Position numbers and translations under genes: made by a program. This document shows positions 28,271 through 36,101 of a stretch of DNA of 64,000 bases, piece after piece. The stretch's first letter is position 1. Every line of letters begins with the position of its first letter. Location: the NCBI GenBank assembly GCA_016721825.1, contig JADKHI010000001.1, positions 310,001 through 374,000 of the forward strand, written 5' to 3'. Origin of the DNA: Flavobacteriales bacterium. Its GTDB lineage: Bacteria > Bacteroidota > Bacteroidia > Flavobacteriales_F > PHOS-HE28. The notes beneath the pieces are model-generated. The model had not been told where the DNA came from and searched no databases. It saw only the letters and a list, made by a program, of their open reading frames with translations.

Positions 28271-28948
28271 TCAGCGACCGTTACGCACGATATCCGGCAC
28301 CACGGCCTGCCGCTCGGCGAGGTAGCGTTGGTAGGACTCCGTGAACCCAGCGCGGTGCGCGATAACCTCCGACCCGTTACCGAGCAGGGCGATCAGTGCG
28401 TCCGCCGCTTCCCGCAATCCGTTGTTGCCGCCACTGTTTCCGGTCACGAGGTCCGCTTCGCCACGGGCCACCACCTGCTCCACGAACCACGCGGTCGCCG
28501 GGCTGCCAATGAGGACGCGGAAACCGCAGCGCGCGGCCACCGGAAGGTCGATCGCATCGTCGAACACGAAGGCCACTTCATCCGCTTCCAGGCCATGCTT
28601 CGTGAGGAAGGCGTCGAAGGCATAGGGCTTGTTGGCGAAGCCCATGTACAGGCCGTGCAGCCGTTCGCGCTGGGCGAAACGCTCGGCGAAGGGGTTGTGC
28701 TGTCCGGTGATCACCGCCGCCTTGGGCAAGGACCCGTTCCGCAACCACAGGGCGAAGCGCAGCAGGTTCACGCCCATGCTGCCCACCTCACCGAAGGGAC
28801 TTCCACCCTCCGCATCCTTGAAGCCATCGTTGAACACGCCGTCCCAATCGAAGAGCACGGCCTTGGTGCGTGCCAAGCGTCGAAGCAGCTCCTTCTCGGA
28901 GCCGATCACGCGCAGGCCGTTGTCGGTGAAAGGCTTCAAGCTGAGCAT
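28271..28948 (-). CDS. kdsC: KdsC-like HAD phosphatase
   Basis: 225 residues. HAD motifs: I AVLFDWDGVFNDG (Asp nucleophile and acid), II AAVITGQHN, III/IV FANKPYAFDAFL and VAFVFDDAIDLPVA. The layout matches KdsC, which removes phosphate from KDO-8-phosphate to release KDO for lipopolysaccharide. It is longer than E. coli KdsC (188 residues), with extra residues before motif I and at the C-terminus. The start shares a TGATG junction with the transaldolase-CBS gene, and kdsA is next upstream, which supports the assignment. The symbol is given by homology and context. Confidence 0.82.
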   Translation of the reverse strand: MLSLKPFTDNGLRVIGSEKELLRRLARTKAVLFDWDGVFNDGFKDAEGGSPFGEVGSMGVNLLRFALWLRNGSLPKAAVITGQHNPFAERFAQRERLHGLYMGFANKPYAFDAFLTKHGLEADEVAFVFDDAIDLPVAARCGFRVLIGSPATAWFVEQVVARGEADLVTGNSGGNNGLREAADALIALLGNGSEVIAHRAGFTESYQRYLAERQAVVPDIVRNGR

Positions 28949-29970
28949 CAGCCCGCGATCGCCTTCATCATGTCCTGGATGTCGAGCATGCCGAGCTGCT
29001 TGCCGTTCTCGCTCACGCTCAACGTGTCCACCTTGTGCTCCTTGAAGGCCTTCTGGGCCTCATCCAACAACGCCTCAGGACCGATGGTGATGGGCGTGTT
29101 GAATTTCAGGGTGCTCAGTTTCTTCGCCAGGAACTTGTTGCCGTCCTTCTCCAGACCACGGCGCAGACCGCCATCCGTGAAGACCCCGATGTTCTTGCCT
29201 TTCGCGTCGACCACCATTACGGCACCGAAGCCGTGCTTGGTCATCTCCACCAGCGCCTCGCTCACCGTGGCGCCGTCCTTCACCACCGGGTTGCTGCGGC
29301 CCAGCACGTCCTTCACCTTCATGGTGATCAGGCGGGTGTGCTCGTAGAACTGCTGTGTGCCCAGCTGGGTCATGTGGTTGTCGGTGAGCTGCTTCATCAG
29401 CTTCCAAGGCACAGTGATGGTGTGCACCCCGATCTCCACGGCGTTGCGCACATGCTCCACGGTGCGCACGCTGCTGAACATGATCTTGCTGTTGTAGCCG
29501 TAGTAGTTCACGGCCTCCACGCACTGGCGCACCAGGCTGAGGGCATCGTGACCCTGATCCTGCAGGCGACCCACGAGCGGGCACACGTAGGTGGCACCGG
29601 CCTGCATGGCCATGTACGCCTGCTGCAGCGTGTACACCAGGTGCACATTCACCATGATGCCTTCGTTGCGCAACATCTTGCAAGCCCGCAGACCTTCGAG
29701 GCTCACTGGGATCTTGAAGACGGTGGTCTCCTTCTTCAGGCCCATCTTCAGCTGGCGCTTCGCCTCTTTCACCACCTCCTCGGCGGTCTCACCCAAGGCC
29801 TCCACCTGCAGGATGGGGACCTTCTTCGCGAGGTCCAGGATCATCTTGTCAATGTTCGTGACCCCACCGCGGTGCATAAAGGTGGGCGTGGTGGTGAGTC
29901 CGGTGAGGAAGCCGAGCTTGAAGGCTTCGTCGATCTCCTTGATGTCGGCGCTGTCGAGATACAATTCCAT
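28948..29970 (-). CDS. Transaldolase/fructose-6-phosphate aldolase-like barrel fused to a KdsD-type CBS pair
   Basis: 340 residues from ATG 29970. Residues 1-215 form a short-type transaldolase or F6P-aldolase barrel: MELYLDSADIKEID (Asp6), GLTTTPTF, ILQVEA, the Schiff-base lysine K86 in VFKIPVSLEGL, and YVCPLVGRLQDQG. At the residue that is Asn28 in E. coli FsaA there is Thr28, and the following pocket residues also differ. From about residue 225 there are two CBS motifs that closely resemble the C-terminus of arabinose-5-phosphate isomerase KdsD: KNIGVFTDGGLRRGL and KQLGMLDIQDMMKA. The gene lies between kdsA and kdsC, where KdsD activity would be needed. I infer a sugar-phosphate enzyme of KDO synthesis, perhaps an A5P-forming aldolase, under CBS control. 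Confidence 0.85.
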   Translation of the reverse strand: MELYLDSADIKEIDEAFKLGFLTGLTTTPTFMHRGGVTNIDKMILDLAKKVPILQVEALGETAEEVVKEAKRQLKMGLKKETTVFKIPVSLEGLRACKMLRNEGIMVNVHLVYTLQQAYMAMQAGATYVCPLVGRLQDQGHDALSLVRQCVEAVNYYGYNSKIMFSSVRTVEHVRNAVEIGVHTITVPWKLMKQLTDNHMTQLGTQQFYEHTRLITMKVKDVLGRSNPVVKDGATVSEALVEMTKHGFGAVMVVDAKGKNIGVFTDGGLRRGLEKDGNKFLAKKLSTLKFNTPITIGPEALLDEAQKAFKEHKVDTLSVSENGKQLGMLDIQDMMKAIAG

Positions 29971-30014
29971 GGTGCGAGGTAATGCGTTGGTAGGTTCTGA
30001 TGAGCGTGTTCCTT

Positions 30015-30055
30015 GCACCTGTAAGGGCGACCACATGGGTCGCGTGCACAGGTGC
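30015..30055. repeat. Nested palindrome between kdsA and the transaldolase-CBS gene
   Basis: Outer arms GCACCTGT (30015-30022) and ACAGGTGC (30048-30055) are perfect complements; inside, GCGACC (30027-30032) and GGTCGC (30038-30043) enclose an ACAT-type loop. It could act as an attenuator or stabilise the 3' end of the kdsA message. Palindromes of this GGGCGACC...GGTCGC kind are dispersed in many genomes, so it may simply be a REP-like element. No T tract follows. Confidence 0.6.
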
Positions 30056-30060
30056 GATGA

Positions 30061-30906
30061 TCAGGCGTTGACCAAGGTATTCCGGTACTGCACTTCCACG
30101 GCGTGGAGGTCCAGCAGGGGTTTCATGAATTCCTCCAGGTCGGTGACGCAGAGCTGGCTGGCGGCATCGCACTTGGCGGTGCTGGGGTCCGGGTGCGTTT
30201 CGATGAAGACGCCATCCACACCAGCAGCCACACCGGCACGGGCGATGGTGGGCATCACCTCACGGTTACCACCGCGTGGGTCGGCGCTGGGGATGCCGTA
30301 CTTGCGGATGCTGTGCGTGATGTCGAACACCAGCGGGTAGCCGGTCTTGCGCATGTGGTAGAAGGCGCGAGGGTCCACCACCAGATCGTTGTAGCCGAAT
30401 GTGTAGCCGCGCTCGGTGAGGATGACCTTGCTGTTGCCGACGCTCTCACACTTCTTCGCCGGGTTGATCATGTTCTCCGGAGCAAGGAACTGGCCATGCT
30501 TGATGTTCACCACGGCACCGGTCTTCGCGGTGGTGGTAACAAGCTCGGTCTGCATGCAGAGGTAGGCGGGGATCTGGATCACGTCACACACCTCGGCGAT
30601 GGCCTTGGCCTGGCTGGGGTAATGGATGTCGGTGAGCAGGGGGAAGCCGAACTGCTTCTTCACCTTCTCCAGCACCTTCAAGCCCTCTTCGAGCCCTGGG
30701 CCTTGGTAGAAATCTACGCTGCTGCGGTTGTCCTTGGTGAAGCTGCTCTTGTAGATCACGGGCACCTTCAGGCGTTCGCTGACCTCGCGCAGCTTCTCGG
30801 CGGTGCGCATCATGATGTCCTCGGTCTCGATGACGCAGGGCCCGCTGATGAGGAACAGTTGGTCGCTGCCGCAGGCGATGTTACCGACTTGAACGATCTT
30901 GGTCAT
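30061..30906 (-). CDS. kdsA: 3-deoxy-8-phosphooctulonate synthase (metal-dependent type)
   Basis: 281 residues. KdsA condenses phosphoenolpyruvate with arabinose 5-phosphate to KDO-8-phosphate. Visible motifs: SGPCVIETED, YKSSFTKDNRSS, GPGLEEGLKVL, TDIHYPSQAKAIAEV, IQIPAYLCMQTELV and FIETHPDPSTAKCD. Cys24 in SGPC sits where class I enzymes have Asn, so this is the metal-dependent class. The gene leads the operon kdsA - transaldolase-CBS - kdsC, with a perfect -7 box at 30932-30939. Cytoplasmic. Confidence 0.96.
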   Translation of the reverse strand: MTKIVQVGNIACGSDQLFLISGPCVIETEDIMMRTAEKLREVSERLKVPVIYKSSFTKDNRSSVDFYQGPGLEEGLKVLEKVKKQFGFPLLTDIHYPSQAKAIAEVCDVIQIPAYLCMQTELVTTTAKTGAVVNIKHGQFLAPENMINPAKKCESVGNSKVILTERGYTFGYNDLVVDPRAFYHMRKTGYPLVFDITHSIRKYGIPSADPRGGNREVMPTIARAGVAAGVDGVFIETHPDPSTAKCDAASQLCVTDLEEFMKPLLDLHAVEVQYRNTLVNA

Positions 30907-30931
30907 GTGCTCCTTCCCGTTGTTAGCGGCG

Positions 30932-30939
30932 CAAAGTTA
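30932..30939 (-). promoter_or_regulatory. -7 box for kdsA
   Basis: TAACTTTG on the minus strand is a perfect TAnnTTTG, 25 bases before ATG 30906. It overlaps the stop codon of the FAH-family gene upstream, so kdsA can be transcribed separately from that gene. Confidence 0.5.
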
Positions 30940-31557
30940 CCCTTTCGCCACGGTCACATTGAGCACGCGCTGTCCGTTCAGGAAGCCTTCCAACACATCA
31001 CCCTCAGCGATCGGCCCCACCCCGGCCGGTGTTCCGGTGAAGAAGAGGTCGCCCGGCTCCAGGGTGATGAAGCGCGATACGTAGGCGATCTGCTGCGCCA
31101 CAGTGAAGAGCATATCCGACGTGCGGCCTTGCTGCACCAGCGCTCCGTTCTTCTTCAGTTCAATGGACAAGCGCTGTAGGTCGGTGCTGGCCGTCATGGG
31201 CAGTTCCACTTCGCCGAGCACCGCGGAACCGTCGAAAGCCTTCGACTTTTCCCAAGGCAGTCCTTTGGCCTTGAGCTCGTTCTGCAAGGTGCGTGCGGTC
31301 AGGTCCAGCCCGAGGGTGAAGGAGGCGACCAGCCCCAAGGCCATTCGCTCGGGCACGTCCTTGGCGTAACTGTCCACCATCACCACCAGCTCCACCTCGT
31401 GATGGATGTCGCCCAAGAAGGGCTTCAGCTTGATCGGCTGCCCGGGATACAGGCAGGCCGTGGTGGGCTTCAGGAAGATGATGGGTTCTTCGGGAGCGTC
31501 GTTCCCAAGTTCGGCCGCGTGATCGCGGTAGTTCCGACCGATGCAAATGATCTTCAT
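30937..31557 (-). CDS. Fumarylacetoacetate hydrolase family protein
   Basis: 206 residues, the small FAHD1/YcgM type. Motifs: MKIICIGRNYRDHAAELG, FLKPTTACL, HHEVELVVMV (metal-binding acidic residues), and FFTGTPAGVGPI. Members hydrolyse acylpyruvates or decarboxylate oxaloacetate, needing Mg or Mn. The substrate here cannot be told from sequence. It lies 16 bases downstream of the exonuclease gene and 30 bases upstream of kdsA on the same strand. Confidence 0.92.
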   Translation of the reverse strand: MKIICIGRNYRDHAAELGNDAPEEPIIFLKPTTACLYPGQPIKLKPFLGDIHHEVELVVMVDSYAKDVPERMALGLVASFTLGLDLTARTLQNELKAKGLPWEKSKAFDGSAVLGEVELPMTASTDLQRLSIELKKNGALVQQGRTSDMLFTVAQQIAYVSRFITLEPGDLFFTGTPAGVGPIAEGDVLEGFLNGQRVLNVTVAKG

Positions 31558-31573
31558 GCCAGAGGGAGAGGTT

Positions 31574-32344
31574 CTAGGCTTGCAGGTCCGCGAGGGTGGC
31601 CCGCATGATGGAAAGGGTGCTGGCGGGGAGTTCCGCTTTGGTCATGAGCCATTGCAGGTAGCCGGGGTCGTTGCGGCCAATGGTCTCCAGGGTCCAACCG
31701 CGGTACTTGCCAAAACCGAGGCAGACCTGGCCACGATCATCGAACATGAGCTTGCCACCGGCATCCGGACTGCGTTCACGATCACCGCTCAACTCGCCCA
31801 GCCCGGCCACGTCAATAGGCAGGTCGCTGTAGCGCTCCATCTGAGCCAGCAGGACATCGGCCGTGGCTTGTACGTCAGCGAGCGCCTCGTGGGCACCTGT
31901 ATGCTCACGTCCACAGTAGAACTTCAGCGCTGCACTGAGGTTGCGAGGCTCCATCTTGTGGAAGATGCGTTGCACATCCACCACCCGCAAACTGGCGTGA
32001 TCCCAGTTGTGCCCCACCCGAAGAAGTTCCTCCGAAAGGAGCGGCACATCGAAACGCAGGCAGTTGAACCCGGCCAGGTCGCAACCGGCGAGCTCATCCA
32101 AGATCTCCTTCGCGATGTCCTCCAGGCAGGGAGCCATGGCCACATCCAGGTCCGTAATGCCATGGATCCGGGTGGATTCCGGGGGAATGGGGATGCCCGG
32201 GTTCACCAAGGTCTCGTACTGTTGACGGGCACCATCCGGCATCAACTTGACGATGGCGATCTGCACGATACGGTCCGTACCCACCTTGACGCCCGTGGTC
32301 TCCAGATCGAAGAACGCGAGCGGTCGTTCCAACTTCAAACGCAT
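31574..32344 (-). CDS. DEDD 3'-5' exonuclease with ExoX-like C-terminal domain
   Basis: 256 residues from ATG 32344; the frame extends upstream across the terminator at 32365-32390 and so is not used. Exo I is AFFDLETTGVKVG, Exo II GFNCLRFDVPLL and Exo III HEALADVQATADVL (DEDDh type, as in DnaQ and ExoX). The C-terminal about 45 residues, KLMFDDRGQVCLGFGKYRGW onward, form the small ExoX-like domain common in Bacteroidota repair nucleases. It probably acts in DNA repair or proofreading. Confidence 0.9.
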   Translation of the reverse strand: MRLKLERPLAFFDLETTGVKVGTDRIVQIAIVKLMPDGARQQYETLVNPGIPIPPESTRIHGITDLDVAMAPCLEDIAKEILDELAGCDLAGFNCLRFDVPLLSEELLRVGHNWDHASLRVVDVQRIFHKMEPRNLSAALKFYCGREHTGAHEALADVQATADVLLAQMERYSDLPIDVAGLGELSGDRERSPDAGGKLMFDDRGQVCLGFGKYRGWTLETIGRNDPGYLQWLMTKAELPASTLSIMRATLADLQA

Positions 32345-32364
32345 GGGCTGAAGGTAGAATGAAA

Positions 32365-32390
32365 GGACCCCGACCGCATGGCCGGGGTCC
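32365..32390 (-). terminator. Hairpin terminator after the PorE-like gene
   Basis: GGACCCCG (32365-32372) pairs perfectly with CGGGGTCC (32383-32390) around a 10-base centre with an inner CC/GG pair. It lies 29 bases past the stop at 32419. Confidence 0.65.
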
Positions 32391-32418
32391 CGTGAATTCT
32401 TCACGATCGCCGAAATGC

Positions 32419-34596
32419 TCAGTGCACCTTCAGCTTCACGAACTGGAACTTGCCGTACTTGTCCGTGTTGCGGAAGTCCCCATCGTACTTGGGACCCTGC
32501 ACCTTGCTGTTCACCGCTTCGAGCAAGAGCTTGGTATTGTCCTTGCCACGCGCGGCCACCGCTTCGAGCAGGCGGGTGCGGGCATCTTCCATGCGCTTGT
32601 TGCTGAGGTTCTCGTTGGTGCCGAAGGTCTTGGTGGGCACCTTCGAGGCGCTGGCCTCGATCACCACCTTGGCCTGTCCGTTCTTTTCGATCAGGCTTAC
32701 AACGGTGTCGATGAACTCCTTCCACTTCGCATCGTTCTGGTCGATGTCCTTCATGTTGTACGCGTAGAACTTAGCGTACTCACCGTCGTAGGTGGCATCC
32801 GGCGCTACGTGCTTCGACGCCTTCTCCTTCATCTGTGCATCGGTGAGCGGTGCTTCGACCACACCCTTACCGCCCTTCACAGGTTCACCTTTCTCCTTGC
32901 TTCCAGGAGGCGCTCCCTTGGGCAGGTCCACGATGCTGGCAGGACCAGCGAGCGACACGGGGTTCAGGTAGATCTCCTTGTTGATCTCCTGGTAGGCGCT
33001 CTCACACTCCACGAAGATGTCCTCGGTGTGCACGGTCTTGTCGTTCACTCGGTAATCCAAGTTGTACTCCTTGCAAGGGGCCAGGATCGCCACATACACA
33101 CCATCACGCTGGCGCGGCTTGTAGGTCTTCACTTCGCCCGTGGCCTTGTCGGTCACATATAGGATGGTGCTCGGGGGAAGCGTCTCGCCCGGAGGCGGAA
33201 TGATGAAGCCCTTCAACACGGTGAGGCCATCAGCCTCCATCTCCTCGGGAAGGTCCACGAAGTAGATGTCCTTTTCGCCGTAGCCCCCGTTCTTGTCACT
33301 ACTGAAGTAACCCCGTCGACCATCCGCCGTGGTCACGAAATACACATCGTCATCCACCGTGTTCACAGGATAGCCCACGTTCACCGGCTTGCTCCATGTG
33401 CCATCCTCGGCCATCTCCGTGTAGAAGATGTCAAAGCCGCCCATGCTGTTGTGCCCCTTGGAGGCGAAGTACATGGTGCGCGAGTTCGGGTGGATGAAGA
33501 CCGCATCCTCGTCATACGGCGTGTTCACCACGTTACCGATGTTCTGGGCCTTGCTCCACTCCCCGTTGGGAAGTTTCACCACACGGTAGATGTCTCGGTC
33601 ACCGACACCGCCTTTGCGGTCGCTCACGAAATAAAGGGTGCTGCCATCGGCGGTCAGCGCGCAATGCGGTTCCCAGCTCTTCGTGTTCACATCGCTCCCG
33701 ATCAGGACAGGGTCGCTCCACAATTCACCCACGAGCTTGCTCTCGTACAGGTTGCCATCCCCTTCATCCGAACGGTAGATGAAGAGGGTCTGACCATCTG
33801 CGGAAACGTTCACCGTGGCCAGGTGGCCTGCGGGGGGGTTGATGTTCAACAATTCAGGCTTCTGCCAGGCTCCGTTGCGGTCCTTGTAGCTTACGTAGAT
33901 GTTCTCGAACGGCAGACCGGCGATCTCGTCGATCACACCGGCGTTCGAACTGTCAGGACGGATGCGGCGGCTGGTATAGAACATGGCGTTGCCATCCACG
34001 CTGATCACCGGGCTGAAGTCCGGGTGATCGGAGTTGATCACATTGCCCACGTTGTTGATCTGGTAGGGCTTGGGGTCGGCCATCAAGGCACGGGCATTGG
34101 CGGTCTGCTCCTTGCCCCGCTTGGCTTGGGAGATCAGCTCGTGCTTCGGATCGGCCTCGGCCACGAACTTGTTGTAGTACTCATCGGCCTTGTCGAACTG
34201 ACCGTCCAAGTGATAGGCTTTGCCGAGCCAGTAATCCACTTCCATGGGCGCGTTCACCTCCTTGGAATCAAAGGGGTCGTAACCGGAAGTATTGAAGCCC
34301 CCGTAGTTGGAGGCGCGCTTCTCGGCTGAGGTCTTCAGATAGGGGAGCGCCTTTTCCTTCTGGTCGTACGAGTTCATGTACGAGTATCCCAACTTCCAGT
34401 TCAGGTTGGAGTTCTCCGGCTGAGCTTCCACCAGTTCCTTCCATATCTCGGCGGACTGGTTGTAGAACCGTTCCTCCATCATCTTGTTCGCCTCCTCGAA
34501 CTTCCACTGGAAGGTGGTGTTCTCACCTTGTGCAACGACCTGCGTGGAGAGGCAGATCAAGCCCAAGGAAAATAATGCTGTGTACCCGTAGTTCAT
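32419..34596 (-). CDS. PorE-like OmpA-family protein (TPR, PD40 propeller, C-terminal OmpA-like)
   Basis: 725 residues with a signal peptide ending VVAQG. Order of domains: TPR-like repeats (residues about 30-150), a PD40/WD40-like beta-propeller (about 180-450, with DFSPVISVDGNAMFYTS, LYFVSDRKGGVGDRDIYRV, TMYFASKGHNSMGGFDIFY and GRRGYFSSDKNGGYGEKDI), a carboxypeptidase-regulatory-like domain, then a charged linker and a C-terminal helix-strand segment that resembles a degenerate OmpA domain (VVIEASASKVPT, NLSNKRMEDARTRLLEAV). This matches PorE, a peptidoglycan-associated part of the type IX system, but many paralogues share the architecture. Confidence 0.75.
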   Translation of the reverse strand: MNYGYTALFSLGLICLSTQVVAQGENTTFQWKFEEANKMMEERFYNQSAEIWKELVEAQPENSNLNWKLGYSYMNSYDQKEKALPYLKTSAEKRASNYGGFNTSGYDPFDSKEVNAPMEVDYWLGKAYHLDGQFDKADEYYNKFVAEADPKHELISQAKRGKEQTANARALMADPKPYQINNVGNVINSDHPDFSPVISVDGNAMFYTSRRIRPDSSNAGVIDEIAGLPFENIYVSYKDRNGAWQKPELLNINPPAGHLATVNVSADGQTLFIYRSDEGDGNLYESKLVGELWSDPVLIGSDVNTKSWEPHCALTADGSTLYFVSDRKGGVGDRDIYRVVKLPNGEWSKAQNIGNVVNTPYDEDAVFIHPNSRTMYFASKGHNSMGGFDIFYTEMAEDGTWSKPVNVGYPVNTVDDDVYFVTTADGRRGYFSSDKNGGYGEKDIYFVDLPEEMEADGLTVLKGFIIPPPGETLPPSTILYVTDKATGEVKTYKPRQRDGVYVAILAPCKEYNLDYRVNDKTVHTEDIFVECESAYQEINKEIYLNPVSLAGPASIVDLPKGAPPGSKEKGEPVKGGKGVVEAPLTDAQMKEKASKHVAPDATYDGEYAKFYAYNMKDIDQNDAKWKEFIDTVVSLIEKNGQAKVVIEASASKVPTKTFGTNENLSNKRMEDARTRLLEAVAARGKDNTKLLLEAVNSKVQGPKYDGDFRNTDKYGKFQFVKLKVH

Positions 34597-34636
34597 GCGC
34601 AGGTCAATTCAACGGACCGACATAGCGGTCAGCGGC

Positions 34637-34664
34637 TAAAAGTAGCTTTTTTCCCTTGCCAAGA
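34637..34664 (-). promoter_or_regulatory. Possible promoter of the PorE-like gene
   Basis: On the minus strand TTGG (around 34662-34659) and TACTTTTA (34644-34637) resemble -33 and -7 boxes, but the spacer is only 15 bases and the -7 box has one mismatch. Confidence 0.3.
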
Positions 34665-34669
34665 AAGGC

Positions 34670-36007
34670 TCAGAAGTCCTGGTCCAGGCTCCAGGCCTCA
34701 AGGATGTCCGCCACCCTGCGCACGAAGCGGCCTCCGAGCGCGCCGTCAACCACGCGGTGGTCGTAGCTGTGGCTCAGGAACATCATGTGCCGGATGGCGA
34801 TCACATCCCCGGTCGGGGTCTCCAACACCGCCGGTTTCTTGCGGATCGCGCCCATGGCCATGATGGCCACCTGCGGCTGGTTGATGATCGGCGTTCCGAG
34901 CACATTCCCGAAGGTGCCTACGTTGGTTACCGTGTAAGTGCCGCCACTGATCTCATCAGGCGAGAGCTTGCCCTCGCGAGCGCGCTTGGCCAGGTCGTTC
35001 ACAGCCTTGGCCAAGCCAGTGAGGTTGTAGCGATCCGCATTCTTGATCACCGGCACGATCAGGTTGCCCGTGGGCAATGCAGCGGCCATACCGATGTTGA
35101 TGTCCTTCTTTTTGATGATGGTCTGGCCGTCGACCTGCACGTTGATCATGGGCATTTCCTTGATCGCCTGGGCGATGGCCATGATGAACACCGGCGTGAA
35201 GGTGATCTTCTCCCCTTCGCGCTTCTCGAACGGACCCTTCACCCGGTCGCGCCAGAGCACAAGGTTCGTGACATCGGCCTCCACGAAGCTGGTAACGTGC
35301 GGGCTGGTGGCCTTGCTCATCACCATGTGGTCGGCGATCAGCTTGCGCATGCGGTCCATCTCGATCAGCTCATCGCCGGGGCCGGGCACCAGCTTGGGCG
35401 CAGCAGGCTTCGCAGCGGTCGTTGCAGGAGCGGACGAAGCGACCGGGGCCGGAGCGGCCGCAGCAGGAGCAGGAGCGGCGACCGGAGCCGGGCTGGAACC
35501 GCGCTGCGGAAGGAAGTCGAGGATATCGCGCTTGGTGACACGCCCACCTTGGCCAGAGCCCGCGATGGACTCCAGTTCCGACAAGGAGACGCCTTCGCTC
35601 TGCGCGATGTTCCGCACCAGAGGGCTGTAGAACTTACCGCCAGGGCCTGACTTGCCGATCGGCTCTGCGGAAGCAGCAGCTGCTGCGGGCTGTGGCGTTG
35701 CTGTTGGGCGACCGTTGCTGGGGGCTGTGGGGGGAGCGGCGGCCGGAGGCGTGCTCTTGGACTCAACGGCCGTACCGATGTGGGCGATCAGCTGGCCCAC
35801 CTTCACCACATCACCGTCGTTCACCAGACGCTTCAGCAAGATCCCGTCCTGTGGGGCAGGTACTTCACTATCCACCTTGTCCGTGGCGATCTCCACAATG
35901 GGCTCGTCGGCGGCTACGTGATCACCTTCGTTCTTGAGCCATTTGATGATCGTGGCTTCAGCCACGCTCTCGCCCATCTTGGGCAGCAGGATGTCGATCT
36001 GGGACAT
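34670..36007 (-). CDS. 2-oxoacid dehydrogenase E2 (dihydrolipoyl acyltransferase)
   Basis: 445 residues from ATG 36007. One N-terminal lipoyl domain (lipoylated Lys44 in EIATDKVDSEV), a Pro/Ala linker, an E3-binding domain (SPLVRNIAQSEGVSLSELE, GQGGRVTKRDIL), a second long Ala/Pro linker and the catalytic domain with SHSYDHRVVDGALGGRFV near residue 415. It takes an acyl group from E1 via lipoate and passes it to CoA. Branched-chain or 2-oxoglutarate (SucB) specificity cannot be told apart here. E1 and E3 genes are not adjacent. Confidence 0.93.
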   Translation of the reverse strand: MSQIDILLPKMGESVAEATIIKWLKNEGDHVAADEPIVEIATDKVDSEVPAPQDGILLKRLVNDGDVVKVGQLIAHIGTAVESKSTPPAAAPPTAPSNGRPTATPQPAAAAASAEPIGKSGPGGKFYSPLVRNIAQSEGVSLSELESIAGSGQGGRVTKRDILDFLPQRGSSPAPVAAPAPAAAAPAPVASSAPATTAAKPAAPKLVPGPGDELIEMDRMRKLIADHMVMSKATSPHVTSFVEADVTNLVLWRDRVKGPFEKREGEKITFTPVFIMAIAQAIKEMPMINVQVDGQTIIKKKDINIGMAAALPTGNLIVPVIKNADRYNLTGLAKAVNDLAKRAREGKLSPDEISGGTYTVTNVGTFGNVLGTPIINQPQVAIMAMGAIRKKPAVLETPTGDVIAIRHMMFLSHSYDHRVVDGALGGRFVRRVADILEAWSLDQDF

Positions 36008-36025
36008 GGGAACGGTTGCGGTGCG

Positions 36026-36033
36026 CAAATGTA
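36026..36033 (-). promoter_or_regulatory. -7 box for the E2 gene
   Basis: TACATTTG on the minus strand, identical to the boxes of rpsP and the DUF4476 gene, 18 bases before ATG 36007. No good -33 TTG is seen. Confidence 0.5.
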
Positions 36034-36101
36034 CCTGCGGAAGCGTGTGGGTGCACATGTCCGATGCCTCCGTTGTCCATCGCGAACGGTGAACACCGTG
36101 G

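Noticed and set aside
36040..36060. Partial similarity between GTGCACATGT near 36050 and the tandem repeat at 38025-38060
   Set aside because: The shared stretch is about nine bases, too short to claim that both ends of the gene carry a repeat.
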